Of a DNA stretch of 64,000 nucleotides, positions 1 to 8,109 are shown one piece after another. The position numbers and the translations under genes are program-made. Below the pieces are notes generated by a model, which was not told the origin of the DNA, did not search any database, and saw only the letters and a list, made by a program, of their open reading frames with translations. Location of the stretch: assembly GCA_019057475.1 (NCBI GenBank), contig DXJO01000022.1, positions 1 through 64,000 on the forward strand. The letters run 5' to 3'. The stretch's first letter is position 1; each line of letters begins with the position of its first letter. This DNA is from Candidatus Thorarchaeota archaeon. GTDB lineage: Archaea; Asgardarchaeota; Thorarchaeia; Thorarchaeales; Thorarchaeaceae.

Positions 1-110
1 TGCAGACCCCAGTTGTAAGCAAAACGCGCACACCCGGCATGTTGAGAGAGCCTGGTCCTCTGCTGGTTGTTTGGGTCCAGTTCATATTTGAAGGCCCTGA
101 CAATCAGCAT
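1..110 (-). CDS. tnpB: TnpB-family (IS200/IS605 OrfB) protein, N-terminal 36 residues only
   Basis: The gene reads leftwards from an ATG at 110 and runs off the window edge, so only the first 36 residues are visible. They begin MLIVRAFKYELDP and continue with a pattern ending in CARFAYNWGL. This matches the conserved start of TnpB/OrfB proteins: a basic K-Y-x-L-x-P strand, then a helix ending C-R-F-x-Y-N-W. TnpB is the RNA-guided nuclease accessory protein of IS200/IS605 elements. Whether the catalytic RuvC part is intact and whether a guide RNA follows it cannot be seen here. A TATA-like stretch (141-150, read on the minus strand) lies about 26 bases before a plausible transcript start. The assignment rests on a short but characteristic stretch. 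Confidence 0.75.
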   Translation of the reverse strand, partial: MLIVRAFKYELDPNNQQRTRLSQHAGCARFAYNWGL

Positions 111-150
111 TGAACATCCACACCACTCAATCCTGAGCAGTATGTTTTAA
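1..150 (-). mobile_element. Left-edge part of an IS200/IS605-type element
   Basis: The start of the TnpB reading frame marks the 5' side of an IS200/IS605-type element, most of which lies outside the window. The element end is not resolved. I saw no clear terminal hairpin or target motif between 110 and the next gene at 267, so the right boundary given is only an estimate. Confidence 0.4.
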
Positions 151-266
151 CCACCTACAAAATGTCTAAGATTGTGCAAGTTCTTGGAAGCTGCTGCATC
201 CCCCAAGAGAACAACTATTAAGCACACGTAGACCGACTTAGCTGGCCAATACTGGAGGCACACTCT

Positions 267-479
267 GTGACTGACTGGAAGAATGTATTCCAAGAACTGA
301 AGGGAACCGGGGCTACTTTTACTGTCTACCTGCGATACATGCAGAAAGACACTCTGGCGAAGATTCCTAACGTAAGAGTCAAGGAAATTTACGATGACCA
401 TGTCAATCTAGAGAACCCGAGTGGGTTTGGAATCCTTGGCTATGAGGACATACTTTACCTGTCAATTCCCCGACAATAG
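267..479 (+). CDS. Small beta-rich protein, possibly Sm/Hfq-like fold
   Basis: A 70-residue protein starting at GTG 267 with a good ribosome site (GGAGG at 254-258, 8-base spacing). A TATA-like CTATTAAG near 212-219 fits a transcript start near 242. The predicted pattern is a short N-terminal helix, then strands around TFTVYLR, VRVKEIYDDHVNLEN and GILGYEDILYLSIP. That order (helix, strand, long bent strand with D-D-H-V-N-L, hydrophobic last strand) resembles Sm-like or SH3-like small barrels, but there is no diagnostic motif. Function is unknown. The fold idea is inference. Confidence 0.6.
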   Translation: MTDWKNVFQELKGTGATFTVYLRYMQKDTLAKIPNVRVKEIYDDHVNLENPSGFGILGYEDILYLSIPRQ

Positions 480-523
480 CATCCTCGTCTTTTTAGGATT
501 CATCTCTTGGCTACGCCACACCT

Positions 524-2425
524 TCAAAGACTTGGTGCATATTTCTTTGTCCATTCTAGGGACAGTGAACGTATTTTCTTCTCAGTAGGCAAACCAGTTT
601 CCAAGTCCCAACCTCTGAGCCGGTAGTAGTCGTCCAACATCGGCTCAAGATCTACGGTCTGTCCCTTACCTGGCCCCTCGGGCATTGGTTCATGGGTGAA
701 CCGCTTCGGAAGCTTGTCATCAGCTCTAGTGATTCCCTCTCGTGCATTGAAGAGTCGTTTGAGGGTTACCTGTCTTTCCGCGATCTTTGTAAGGTTCTTG
801 ACATCTCCGAACGACTTCTCACCAGTAGCTAGAGGCAACATCTCCGCGAAATCTTCCATCCAGAAGATGGGAGGCCATGACACAGAATACCAACAGACAA
901 TGAGAGTATCTCGAATGCAGTAGGCGTTCTCGCTCTCAACCACCGCTGTGGCCTTGTACTTCTCAGTATACGGGTCAATGATTTCGGGAAGCTTGTCTGC
1001 ACCCCATCTATCGGCAGCAACTTTTTCGTAGCCAAGCTGATCGACGACAACAAGGCTCCGGAGGTGATCTGCACCTCGAGCTCCTGTCGCATGCCCTAGG
1101 GCAATGCTGCGATGTGTACGCCCGTCCTGCCCAGAAACCTCAAGACCCTTGACATGGATTGCATACTGCTCAGTTCCTCGTCCCAACCGCTTTGCAGCAG
1201 CCCGACTTCCCTCTGCTAAGATATCGCCAAAGCCTTCTCGCTTGCCCATCATCTCCAGTAATTTGATGACAGTTTGGCCGTCACCCCATTCCAGTTGAAG
1301 CCCACCAGTGTCTTTCGTGGTGATTAAATCGTTCTCGAATGCCTCGAACGCAAAACCAATTGTCGCTCCAGCAGAGATAGTATCCATCCCATATCGATTG
1401 CAGATCTGGTTCGCTTTTAGAGTGGTGGGATAATCTGCAATGCCAAGACTGCTGCCAAATGCCATCAACCCTTCGTACTCCGGTCCTTCCCCCAATGTAC
1501 CAGCAAATGGACCTTCACGAACATAGTTCATCTTCTTGCAGCCAAGACTGCAACCGAAACAGGCCCTATCGGAGATTGTGTACCTTGGGCGTATGTAGTC
1601 CCCGCTCAGCTTCTCCCATCCGGGGAACACGCCAGTGCGATGATTGTAAGTTGGAAGCTCGCCTATCTCCTGTTTCACAGCAGTAAGAATCCAAGTTCCC
1701 CACTTCCCCATCTCCTGAGCCTGTGGATTCATTCGGACCCTCCTGTGCGCCGCTTTTGCGAGCTTAGTAAACGCTTCATGGTCGCTAACTTCAACGGCTC
1801 CATGACCTCTTATTGCGATGGCTTTCACGTTTTTCGCACCGAGGACTGCCCCCATGCCAGTCCTTCCAGCGGCTCGAGCATTGTTTATGATAAGAGCCGA
1901 GAATCGAACCTTCCTTTCACCGGCTGGACCCACGGCAGCTATCTGGATGCCTGGATCGCGATGTTCCTTCTTGATGGCAGCAGTAACCTTATGGGTCTTC
2001 ATTCCCCAGAACTTGCTGGCATCCAGAATCTGCAAGTTCGAATCCTCGATTAGAACGTAGACAGGTTTGTCGGACTGACCTTCGATGACCAACATGTCGT
2101 ATCCGGCATACTTCAGTTCGGGCCCAATGAAGCCGCCTACGTGACTTTCCCCCCATATTCCCGTTTGGGCTGCCTTTGACACAAACACTGTGCGCCCGCT
2201 CATCGGCCAAAGAGTTCCTGTTATCGGACCGGTGCTCATGATCAGCTTGTTGTGGCTACTAAGTGGGTCACATCCTGCGGGTACTTCTTCGTACAGCAGT
2301 TTCGCTGCGAAACCGTCACCGCCTATGTAGTCCCGTATCCATTCCATGGGTAATTTGTCAACCTTGAAGTCCCCTTCGCCAAGCTGGACTCTGAGAATGC
2401 GTCCCGTGTAGCCACCAGCTGCCAA
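524..2425 (-). CDS. aor: Tungsten/molybdenum aldehyde:ferredoxin oxidoreductase family protein
   Basis: A 633-residue cytoplasmic oxidoreductase of the AOR family, which oxidises aldehydes to carboxylic acids with ferredoxin as electron acceptor, using a tungsto- or molybdopterin and one 4Fe-4S cluster. The N-terminal part is typical (GYTGRILRVQL, GPITGTLWPMSGR, an A-A-G-R-T-G-M-G-A-V-L-G-x-K pterin region near 185-197). Cluster ligands are visible as C289-x2-C292-x3-C296, with a distal cysteine at 503 or 511. Length is normal for the family. The start is TTG at 2425, one base after the stop of the upstream ferredoxin-like gene and behind GGAGGG, so the two genes are translationally linked. 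The exact aldehyde cannot be told from sequence. Confidence 0.93.
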   Translation of the reverse strand: MAAGGYTGRILRVQLGEGDFKVDKLPMEWIRDYIGGDGFAAKLLYEEVPAGCDPLSSHNKLIMSTGPITGTLWPMSGRTVFVSKAAQTGIWGESHVGGFIGPELKYAGYDMLVIEGQSDKPVYVLIEDSNLQILDASKFWGMKTHKVTAAIKKEHRDPGIQIAAVGPAGERKVRFSALIINNARAAGRTGMGAVLGAKNVKAIAIRGHGAVEVSDHEAFTKLAKAAHRRVRMNPQAQEMGKWGTWILTAVKQEIGELPTYNHRTGVFPGWEKLSGDYIRPRYTISDRACFGCSLGCKKMNYVREGPFAGTLGEGPEYEGLMAFGSSLGIADYPTTLKANQICNRYGMDTISAGATIGFAFEAFENDLITTKDTGGLQLEWGDGQTVIKLLEMMGKREGFGDILAEGSRAAAKRLGRGTEQYAIHVKGLEVSGQDGRTHRSIALGHATGARGADHLRSLVVVDQLGYEKVAADRWGADKLPEIIDPYTEKYKATAVVESENAYCIRDTLIVCWYSVSWPPIFWMEDFAEMLPLATGEKSFGDVKNLTKIAERQVTLKRLFNAREGITRADDKLPKRFTHEPMPEGPGKGQTVDLEPMLDDYYRLRGWDLETGLPTEKKIRSLSLEWTKKYAPSL

Positions 2426-2426
2426 T

Positions 2427-2990
2427 CTAAGACCCTCCGCCGGACGACTGTGTCTCTGCGCTGTGTTCTATCTCTCTTAGATAACTTACAACCTTGCCAT
2501 GGCGTTCGAATGTTGTGGCACTGGATATGGGCCCATATTGAATTGCGCCGGTCGGGCAGACCTTGGCACACTCGGGGTCCCCACCGCAGTGGTCGCACTT
2601 GATGATGCGCATTTCCGTTGTATCCAACAGAATGACTCCATTGACACAGGCACCAACACAGGATTTGCAGAGAATGCACTTGTCATGGTCGAGGAAGACC
2701 ATCTTAGATATAGGATCTCGCCTCATGGCGTATACGGGACACACCTCAACACAGGGGGCCTCCTCACAAGGCCCGCAAACATTAGGTATGTCAATGCCCA
2801 AGTCGTCGTATCGAAGTATCTTGAGCCGAGCTAAGCTTGGCTGAAAGCGGCCTTCGTGTTCTGCGGAACAAGCTAGCTCACAGATTCTGCATCCAGTACA
2901 TTTCGTATAATCAACTGTCAGCTGTGATGGCAGCCACACCACCTCGGGGGAGCGCACTTGCATGTGTTTGTACGCTAAAAGCTTTGGCAA
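2427..2990 (-). CDS. Polyferredoxin-type 4Fe-4S electron carrier, AOR partner
   Basis: A protein of up to 187 residues with four cysteine clusters (CTGCRICELAC, CGPCEEAPCVEVCP, CILCKSCVGAC, CDHCGGDPECAKVCP). This is the HycB/DmsB-like arrangement that binds four 4Fe-4S clusters. It sits directly upstream of and almost touching the AOR gene, so it most likely carries electrons to or from AOR. The long start is TTG at 2990. A TATA-like element at 3008-3019 would place the transcript start at about 2988, which suggests either a leaderless TTG start or use of the internal ATG at 2963 (residue 10). I kept the longer form. The C-terminal 25 residues are not cluster-binding. Confidence 0.88.
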   Translation of the reverse strand: MPKLLAYKHMQVRSPEVVWLPSQLTVDYTKCTGCRICELACSAEHEGRFQPSLARLKILRYDDLGIDIPNVCGPCEEAPCVEVCPVYAMRRDPISKMVFLDHDKCILCKSCVGACVNGVILLDTTEMRIIKCDHCGGDPECAKVCPTGAIQYGPISSATTFERHGKVVSYLREIEHSAETQSSGGGS

Positions 2991-3007
2991 TCAGCAAATG
3001 TCAGCTG

Positions 3008-3019
3008 AACAATTTATTA
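3008..3019. promoter_or_regulatory. Near-palindromic TATA box shared by two divergent genes
   Basis: The sequence AATTTATTAGG can be read as a TATA box on both strands (ATTTATTA and TAATAAAT). On the plus strand it predicts a start near 3040 for the gene at 3055. On the minus strand it predicts a start near 2988 for the ferredoxin-like gene. Position-based inference only. Confidence 0.45.
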
Positions 3020-3054
3020 GGCTATCAAGTTGCTAGAAATCCAAGGTATTAACT

Positions 3055-3306
3055 ATGAGCACCCCCGAGAAGAAAGCTAAGAAGAAGGACAACTACCTGG
3101 AGATTGAGTTTCAGCTTGGAGACCTGAAGTTCGCGGCGAGAGGAAAGACTCTCAATGTGGAACGGAATTTCAGGATGCTCATTGACTTGGTTGAGGATGG
3201 TAAGCTCAACTTGAGCATGACAGAACAGCTTGAAGAAACGATTGAGGAACTTGGCGAACCTTTGGAGAAGGAAGCGGAACTGGATCCTGCGCCCTCATGG
3301 GAATAA
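3055..3306 (+). CDS. Small charged protein, function unknown
   Basis: An 83-residue acidic protein with a lysine-rich start (KKAKKK) followed by a beta-strand-like segment (YLEIEFQLGDLKFAARG) and a helical, glutamate-rich second half. AAGGT lies just before the ATG at 3055. No known motif was recognised. The N-terminal E-I-E-F-x-L-G-x-L-K-F-x-A-x-G pattern looks like a small beta hairpin. It is divergent from the AOR operon and followed by a coiled-coil gene on the same strand. Confidence 0.65.
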   Translation: MSTPEKKAKKKDNYLEIEFQLGDLKFAARGKTLNVERNFRMLIDLVEDGKLNLSMTEQLEETIEELGEPLEKEAELDPAPSWE

Positions 3307-3412
3307 ATAAGCTAGAGGTTTTCTCCCAAGGTACTGTCTAGAAAAGGCAGAAAGCCAAAACGAAAAAGGAAATGCACACACAAACACAATGCATCAGAGA
3401 ATTCCTTAAGAG

Positions 3413-4054
3413 ATGCACTTAGCTAATGACGGGTTGATTTTGATGAGTCACGGTGACGGAATGCGGCACGACGATGAGGGCCCATACTATCTTGAGCCTA
3501 GCGAGGTGGTTTCACAGTACAGTGTGGAATGGATAGCGCTCAGGCAATCGTATGGGGAAGTGAAAGCAAAACTCAGTGCTGTGCAGAGTCAACTCACGGA
3601 GCTAGATCTCAAGCTGCAAAAGGGCGTGATAGACGATGACGCTCATCTAGAGCAGTATCGAGAGCTATGGCGCACTTCAACGCAGATTGTCCAGGTGAAA
3701 AGAGAGGTTGAAGGACGTCTTTATGAAATCCAGCGAGATATTAGAGCTGCCAACAGAAAACCAAAGGAACTGGAAGCGGACAGATTTAGGCGTGAACACA
3801 TTGAGCAAGAAAAGAACAACGCAATGATTGAATGGATGGGACTCAAGCCAAGTTTCGACCTAATCGCGGAAAGGCGGAAGGAAATCGCTTTGGAGATGAA
3901 CAAGATTGAATTGCAGAGAAGAAACCACGAAATCGCCGATGAAGATTATAGGCGTCTGAAGGTCGATCAGATAAGCCAGCTCGCCCAACTGAGGACTGTG
4001 GAAACTGACGTTAAGGGTCGTCTAAACGAGCTACTTGATGTAATCAGAAAGTAA
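3413..4054 (+). CDS. Coiled-coil protein with internal duplication
   Basis: A 213-residue, mostly helical, charged protein. Residues from about 62 and from about 163 align with each other: LKLQKGVIDDDAHLEQYREL followed by V-K-R-E-V-E-G-R-L-Y-E-I-Q-R-D-I-R corresponds to IELQRRNHEIADEDYRRLKV followed by V-E-T-D-V-K-G-R-L-N-E-L-L-D-V-I-R. The protein therefore contains two copies of a helical hairpin joined by a basic linker (ANRKPKELEADRFRREH). There is no signal peptide or membrane segment. The start is ATG 3413; ATG 3443 is a possible alternative. Function unknown. A structural or filament-forming role is possible but not shown. Confidence 0.75.
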   Translation: MHLANDGLILMSHGDGMRHDDEGPYYLEPSEVVSQYSVEWIALRQSYGEVKAKLSAVQSQLTELDLKLQKGVIDDDAHLEQYRELWRTSTQIVQVKREVEGRLYEIQRDIRAANRKPKELEADRFRREHIEQEKNNAMIEWMGLKPSFDLIAERRKEIALEMNKIELQRRNHEIADEDYRRLKVDQISQLAQLRTVETDVKGRLNELLDVIRK

Positions 4055-4108
4055 CGATATCAAACGACATGTGCACTCTCAAAAAGGCATAGAAAAAGAG
4101 AGTGCAGA

Positions 4109-4125
4109 GCCCCCGTGATGGGGGC
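4109..4125 (-). terminator. Hairpin terminator of the glutamate dehydrogenase gene
   Basis: A perfect GCCCCC/GGGGGC stem with the five-base loop GTGAT (plus-strand reading), extended by GCAG/CTGC around it. On the minus strand it follows the gdhA stop and is followed by T-rich sequence (complement of 4081-4100), as in an intrinsic-type terminator. Confidence 0.7.
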
Positions 4126-4138
4126 CTGCCATTTCATT

Positions 4139-5485
4139 CTAGGACAAGTAGCCCATTGCAATCATGGAATCGGCAACCTTCAGGAAGCCTCCAATGTTTG
4201 CACCTAGGACATAGTTGCCCTTGTCACCGAACTTCTCTGAGGTTTCGTAGGCAATCTGGTGAATGTTCACCATGATCTGATGCAGCTTGGCATCAACCTC
4301 TTCACGCGTCCAGAAGAATCGCATGCTGTTCTGAGCCATCTCAAGGCCAGAAGTTGAAACACCACCTGCGTTTGCAGCCTTGCCTGGTGCGTACAGGACC
4401 TTGGCCTCTTGGAATATCTCTACAGCCTCAGGAACACAGGGCATGTTGGCGCCTTCTCCAACGGCAATTACGCCATTGTCGACAAGTGCTTTAGCCTCCT
4501 TTGCGTCAACCTCGTTCTGGGTTGCGCTGGGCAGGGATATATCACACTTAAGGCTCCAAGGACTGCCTTTGGCGGAATAGTCCACCTTGAAATGCTCTGC
4601 ATATTCCTTGATGCGTCCTCTGCGGACATTCTTGAGGTCCATGACCCATGCGAGCTTTTTCGCATCGATGCCATCTGGATCGTGAATCCATCCGCTCGAG
4701 TCGCTCAAGGATATGACTTTCGCCCCAAGCTGGGTGCATTTCTCAGTAGCGAACTGAGCGACGTTGCCTGAGCCAGATACACAAACGGTTTTACCCTTCA
4801 TGTCATCCTTACGAGTCTTCAGCATCTCCTGCACAAAGTAGACTGTACCATAGCCTGTGGCCTCGGGACGAATCAACGAACCGCCAAAGGTCCGACCCTT
4901 TCCGGTGAGTACACATGTGCCGTGGAGATTTGTGATCTTTCCGTATGCACCATATAGATAGCCGATCTCACGAGCGCCAACACCGATGTCTCCAGCGGGA
5001 ACGTCGATGAATTGGCCCACATGCCTGTAAAGCTCCATCATGAAGCTGGTGCAGAAATTCTCCACTTCAGAGTCGGTCTTGCCCTTAGGATTGAAGTCTG
5101 AACCACCCTTAGCACCACCCATTGGCAGGCCAGTAAGGCTGTTCTTGAATGTCTGCTCAAAGCCTAAGAACTTCAATAAGCCTTGTGTGACCGACGGATG
5201 TAACCTCAGACCGCCCTTGTAGGGGCCAATTGCTGAGTTGTACTGAATCCTGAAACCCCGATTAAGTTGTATTATGCCATCCCGATCCTTCCAAGGTATG
5301 CGGAACTGAATGATCCGCTCTGGCTCGACAATCCTCTCAAGAATTGCGAATTCCTTGTACTTGGGGAACTTCTTGATGGCAGGTTCCAATGTTTCAAGAA
5401 CCTCAAGCACGGCCTGATGGAAAACAGGCTGATCGGGGTCCTTCTCTTTAATACCTTCATAAACACTCTCGATGTAGCTGTCCAT
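4139..5485 (-). CDS. gdhA: NADP-type glutamate dehydrogenase (hexameric, bacterial type)
   Basis: A 448-residue enzyme interconverting glutamate with 2-oxoglutarate and ammonia. It matches the E. coli GdhA subtype throughout: the ERIVEPERIIQFRIPW region, NSAIGPYKGGLRLHPSV, PMGGAKGGSDFNPKGK with the catalytic lysine, DVPAGDIGVGAREIGY, GGSLIRPEATGYGTVYF and the C-terminal NIGGFLKVADSMIAMG. This subtype is commoner in bacteria than the hyperthermophile archaeal GDH type, so ancient transfer is possible. A TATA-like TTTATCTA (around 5535) and a weak purine-rich ribosome site precede the ATG. It is transcribed alone and ends at a clear hairpin. Confidence 0.96.
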   Translation of the reverse strand: MDSYIESVYEGIKEKDPDQPVFHQAVLEVLETLEPAIKKFPKYKEFAILERIVEPERIIQFRIPWKDRDGIIQLNRGFRIQYNSAIGPYKGGLRLHPSVTQGLLKFLGFEQTFKNSLTGLPMGGAKGGSDFNPKGKTDSEVENFCTSFMMELYRHVGQFIDVPAGDIGVGAREIGYLYGAYGKITNLHGTCVLTGKGRTFGGSLIRPEATGYGTVYFVQEMLKTRKDDMKGKTVCVSGSGNVAQFATEKCTQLGAKVISLSDSSGWIHDPDGIDAKKLAWVMDLKNVRRGRIKEYAEHFKVDYSAKGSPWSLKCDISLPSATQNEVDAKEAKALVDNGVIAVGEGANMPCVPEAVEIFQEAKVLYAPGKAANAGGVSTSGLEMAQNSMRFFWTREEVDAKLHQIMVNIHQIAYETSEKFGDKGNYVLGANIGGFLKVADSMIAMGYLS

Positions 5486-5598
5486 TGGTCCTCACTCACC
5501 ATGATGTGTTTGACGAGTGCGCCCCCATTCCATCCGATAGATAAATTCATCGGAACACACCCCATGGCTTCCGGTTTCGTTGGGGCTGAACCTTCATC

Positions 5599-6336
5599 TT
5601 ACTGAATAGACCCATCGGGTGAGTCATCCTTTTCAGTTCTGCCATAGCCCAATCGATCCCTTTCGCGTGAAGGAGCTGTGGAATTTGGCGTCCTCTCACT
5701 TGAGATGTCTTTATCACACTCCGGACACAAGAGAGCATGGGTTTCTCTCACTTCAACTATCTTGCCACAGGAGATGCAGGTCCATAGTCCGGACTGAAAC
5801 ATCCTCGTCTTTCGAAAGACAGATCTTGCCATTCCGCGGAGTTCAACGGGACAGTCTGCGGCAACACCTCTCATCCCTCCTGCCGACCACTCACAGACAA
5901 TGGAAACGAGCGTTGTCGTTAACTCAATCATTCTTGTTGTCAGGTCCTCAATCTCATGCGAGGTCTCAGACTTGATGTCATGACGGGTATCAGGCACATC
6001 GGCGAGAATCTCCAAGAATGCAAAGAATGCCGGAACAGGGAAACGGTCTTTTTCTGTAGACTCCACCATCTGTGCCAACACTGCGGAAATCATGAGCGTT
6101 TGGGTGTAGTCTTCTCGGAGAATCTTGTCAATAGCTCTCACGATGGCCTGGGAGTCTAGCGAATACTTGGAGGAATCGAGTGCACTCTCCTTTGCGATAT
6201 TCTCTATAGCTTGCTTCAGGCCATTCCCTGTTGCCATCGCTTGATTGATTCTCTTCGCCACATCTCGATACGACACTCCAGCGTCATCTGCGAGCTTCTG
6301 TAAGACATCGCGGGCAGTCAAACTCAACGTCTTCAC
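5599..6336 (-). CDS. Helical protein with C-terminal zinc ribbon, function unknown
   Basis: A 245-residue protein. The N-terminus (SLTARDVLQKLADDAGVSYR) looks like a helix-turn-helix or a ribbon-helix-like region. The middle is all helical. Residues around 188-207 form a zinc ribbon with CISCGK and LCPECDK, preceded by a tryptophan (GLWTCISCGK) as in rubredoxin-like knuckles. The last 35 residues are polar and probably disordered. There is no membrane segment. It is separated from gdhA by a 113-base promoter region, so it is probably a separate unit. Family not recognised; a regulatory or nucleic-acid-binding role is an inference from the ribbon. Confidence 0.7.
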   Translation of the reverse strand: MKTLSLTARDVLQKLADDAGVSYRDVAKRINQAMATGNGLKQAIENIAKESALDSSKYSLDSQAIVRAIDKILREDYTQTLMISAVLAQMVESTEKDRFPVPAFFAFLEILADVPDTRHDIKSETSHEIEDLTTRMIELTTTLVSIVCEWSAGGMRGVAADCPVELRGMARSVFRKTRMFQSGLWTCISCGKIVEVRETHALLCPECDKDISSERTPNSTAPSRERDRLGYGRTEKDDSPDGSIQ

Positions 6337-6431
6337 GTACCTGTGGGGGCACGGTACAGTGGCACGACAATCATTTTAGGTTGTCGCAGATAGTATTGAG
6401 AGCGTACCAGGATTTCAGAGGATGAACATTC

Positions 6432-6977
6432 ATGATGTTATCGGATGTGGACATCGAGAAAGCGATTGAGAAAGGAGCAATTCGTATTGAACCATTTGAC
6501 CCCGATGCGTTAGGGCCTTGTAGCATTGACTTGAAGCTCGATTCCGTCTTCAGGTTATACAATCCGGGGTCTCCGGTGGATATAGCGTCCGGACACGACC
6601 TGGGAAAGGATACCAGACTCATCGATACAAAAGGGGAACCATTCATGATACTGCCGGGGCAGTTCGTCCTTGGCCAAACCGTGGAGCATCTTGCTATTTC
6701 ACATGAATATGCCGCTCTTCTAGAAGGCCGCTCAAGTGTAGCAAGGCTGGGGATAATCGTCCACGCTGCAGGGTTAGTTAATCCAGGGACAGGGACTGAG
6801 AAACCTGGAAGGCTCACGCTAGAGATATTCTGTGAGAACCTGAGTCCCGTGATGCTTCATCCAGGAATGCGGATTGTTCAGATTATGTTCATTCCTCTGA
6901 GTAGCCCCGCCAGAGTCGGATATGATGATAGACGGGGGAGTCGCTATGTGGGTCAAGAAGAACCCGAGATTCGGTAG
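6432..6977 (+). CDS. dcd: dCTP deaminase family protein
   Basis: A 181-residue trimeric dUTPase-fold protein that should deaminate dCTP to dUTP (or do so bifunctionally), supplying dUMP for thymidylate synthesis. Diagnostic stretches are SDVDIEKAIEKGAIRIEPFD at the start, GPCSIDLKLDSVFRLY, LEGRSSVARLGIIVHAAGLV, and RLTLEIFCENLSPVMLHPG with the catalytic glutamate in T-L-E-I. The start is ATG 6432 or 6435. The next gene on the strand is PRPP-synthetase-like, consistent with a nucleotide-metabolism neighbourhood. Confidence 0.92.
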   Translation: MMLSDVDIEKAIEKGAIRIEPFDPDALGPCSIDLKLDSVFRLYNPGSPVDIASGHDLGKDTRLIDTKGEPFMILPGQFVLGQTVEHLAISHEYAALLEGRSSVARLGIIVHAAGLVNPGTGTEKPGRLTLEIFCENLSPVMLHPGMRIVQIMFIPLSSPARVGYDDRRGSRYVGQEEPEIR

Positions 6978-7031
6978 TTGGGCACAAGTCTCATATAGGC
7001 GCAATCTCCGCAGACAGCCCGGTGGTCATCC

Positions 7032-8018
7032 ATGAAAGACTACGACGTGATACTGGCGAGTGGTGCAGAGCATCTCCGCGAGAGATTTAGAGACCTAGGA
7101 TTCAGGGTTTTCTCTTCTGACTGGAACTACGATGGACGCAGGCTTTTCCCTAACACTGACCTGTACGCGAGAATCGCTGAAGTCCACAAACTAGCGAACC
7201 GGAAAGTTGTCGTCATTCAGAATTGCACTGGGTCGGGTCCTGCAGAACAAGAACCTCGGACCACATCAGACCGTATTGTTGAGATTCTCCTATTGCTAGA
7301 TATACTACGGGCACCAGTTGATGTCGACAAAAGAGGCCATAAGGAGTACAAGACCACTCCAATTCCACCGCCATCAAGCGTGGAAGTCGTATTGACATAC
7401 CAACCCTTCGCTTTGCAGGATAAGGCGTTCCTGACTGGTGAGGCATCGTCAAGCAGATGGGCAATAGAAGAGATCTCCAAGGCGTGCAATAAGGTATGGG
7501 TAGTAAACCCACATGCCGTTGAAACCATTGATTGGATGCAGAAATTGCAGGATCGGGACTTGCTCGAAATCATTGATGTCATACCCGACCTCATTGAATT
7601 CGCTGTGACCCAGTTTGGCTTTGATGATTATATTGTCGTTACACCTGACGAAGGGGGTCAGGAACGGTTCAAGGTTGCCGGTTTCGGCAAGAGTAGGAAG
7701 AATTCCTTCACGGTAGAGCTGTCTGGCGATGTCGATGTATCCGATCGGAATGTACTCATTGTTGATGACCTCACAAAAACCGGAAGCACGCTAATCAAAG
7801 CGCGCGCGCGATTGAAGAAGATGAAGGCCAAGAATATCGGGCTTGTTGTTGCACATACTCTGCCAATCATGAAACGTGGCGAAGAACTTCTGGAGAAGCT
7901 CATCTCCAAGAGCAAAGGGCGGATTGTCGCCACCAACACCATTCACACACGTTGTTTCTGTCACAACAACCCGGCGCTTACGTTTAACATCGTCGATTCG
8001 CTTGTGAAGGCAATCTAG
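7032..8018 (+). CDS. prs: Ribose-phosphate pyrophosphokinase (PRPP synthetase)-like protein
   Basis: A 328-residue PRTase-fold protein. Canonical PRPP synthetase makes phosphoribosyl pyrophosphate from ribose-5-phosphate and ATP. Visible features: an N-terminal half with VVVIQNCTGSGPAEQEPR and an L-L-L-L-D-I-L-R helix; the flexible-loop region VVLTYQPFALQDKAFLTGEA, equivalent to the P-Y-x-x-x-x-R-Q-D-R-x-F-x-x-G-E region; and the PRPP-binding signature NVLIVDDLTKTGSTL near residues 240-254. The canonical R-Q-D-R is A-L-Q-D-K here, so activity as a true PRPP synthetase should not be taken for granted. It lies 54 bases after dcd on the same strand. Confidence 0.83.
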   Translation: MKDYDVILASGAEHLRERFRDLGFRVFSSDWNYDGRRLFPNTDLYARIAEVHKLANRKVVVIQNCTGSGPAEQEPRTTSDRIVEILLLLDILRAPVDVDKRGHKEYKTTPIPPPSSVEVVLTYQPFALQDKAFLTGEASSSRWAIEEISKACNKVWVVNPHAVETIDWMQKLQDRDLLEIIDVIPDLIEFAVTQFGFDDYIVVTPDEGGQERFKVAGFGKSRKNSFTVELSGDVDVSDRNVLIVDDLTKTGSTLIKARARLKKMKAKNIGLVVAHTLPIMKRGEELLEKLISKSKGRIVATNTIHTRCFCHNNPALTFNIVDSLVKAI

Positions 8019-8109
8019 ACAGTGGCTTTAGATTCGTCAGGCTCTGGAGCGAGAGAAAAGACATAATTAGCCAAGAGTATAGACTTCCAACGTCGTGTAG
8101 GTGTTCATC

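Noticed and set aside
2030-2055. Sequence AAGTTCGAATCCTCGATT that looks like a tRNA T-arm
   Set aside because: It lies inside the well-supported AOR gene, and no acceptor, D or anticodon arm could be built around it.
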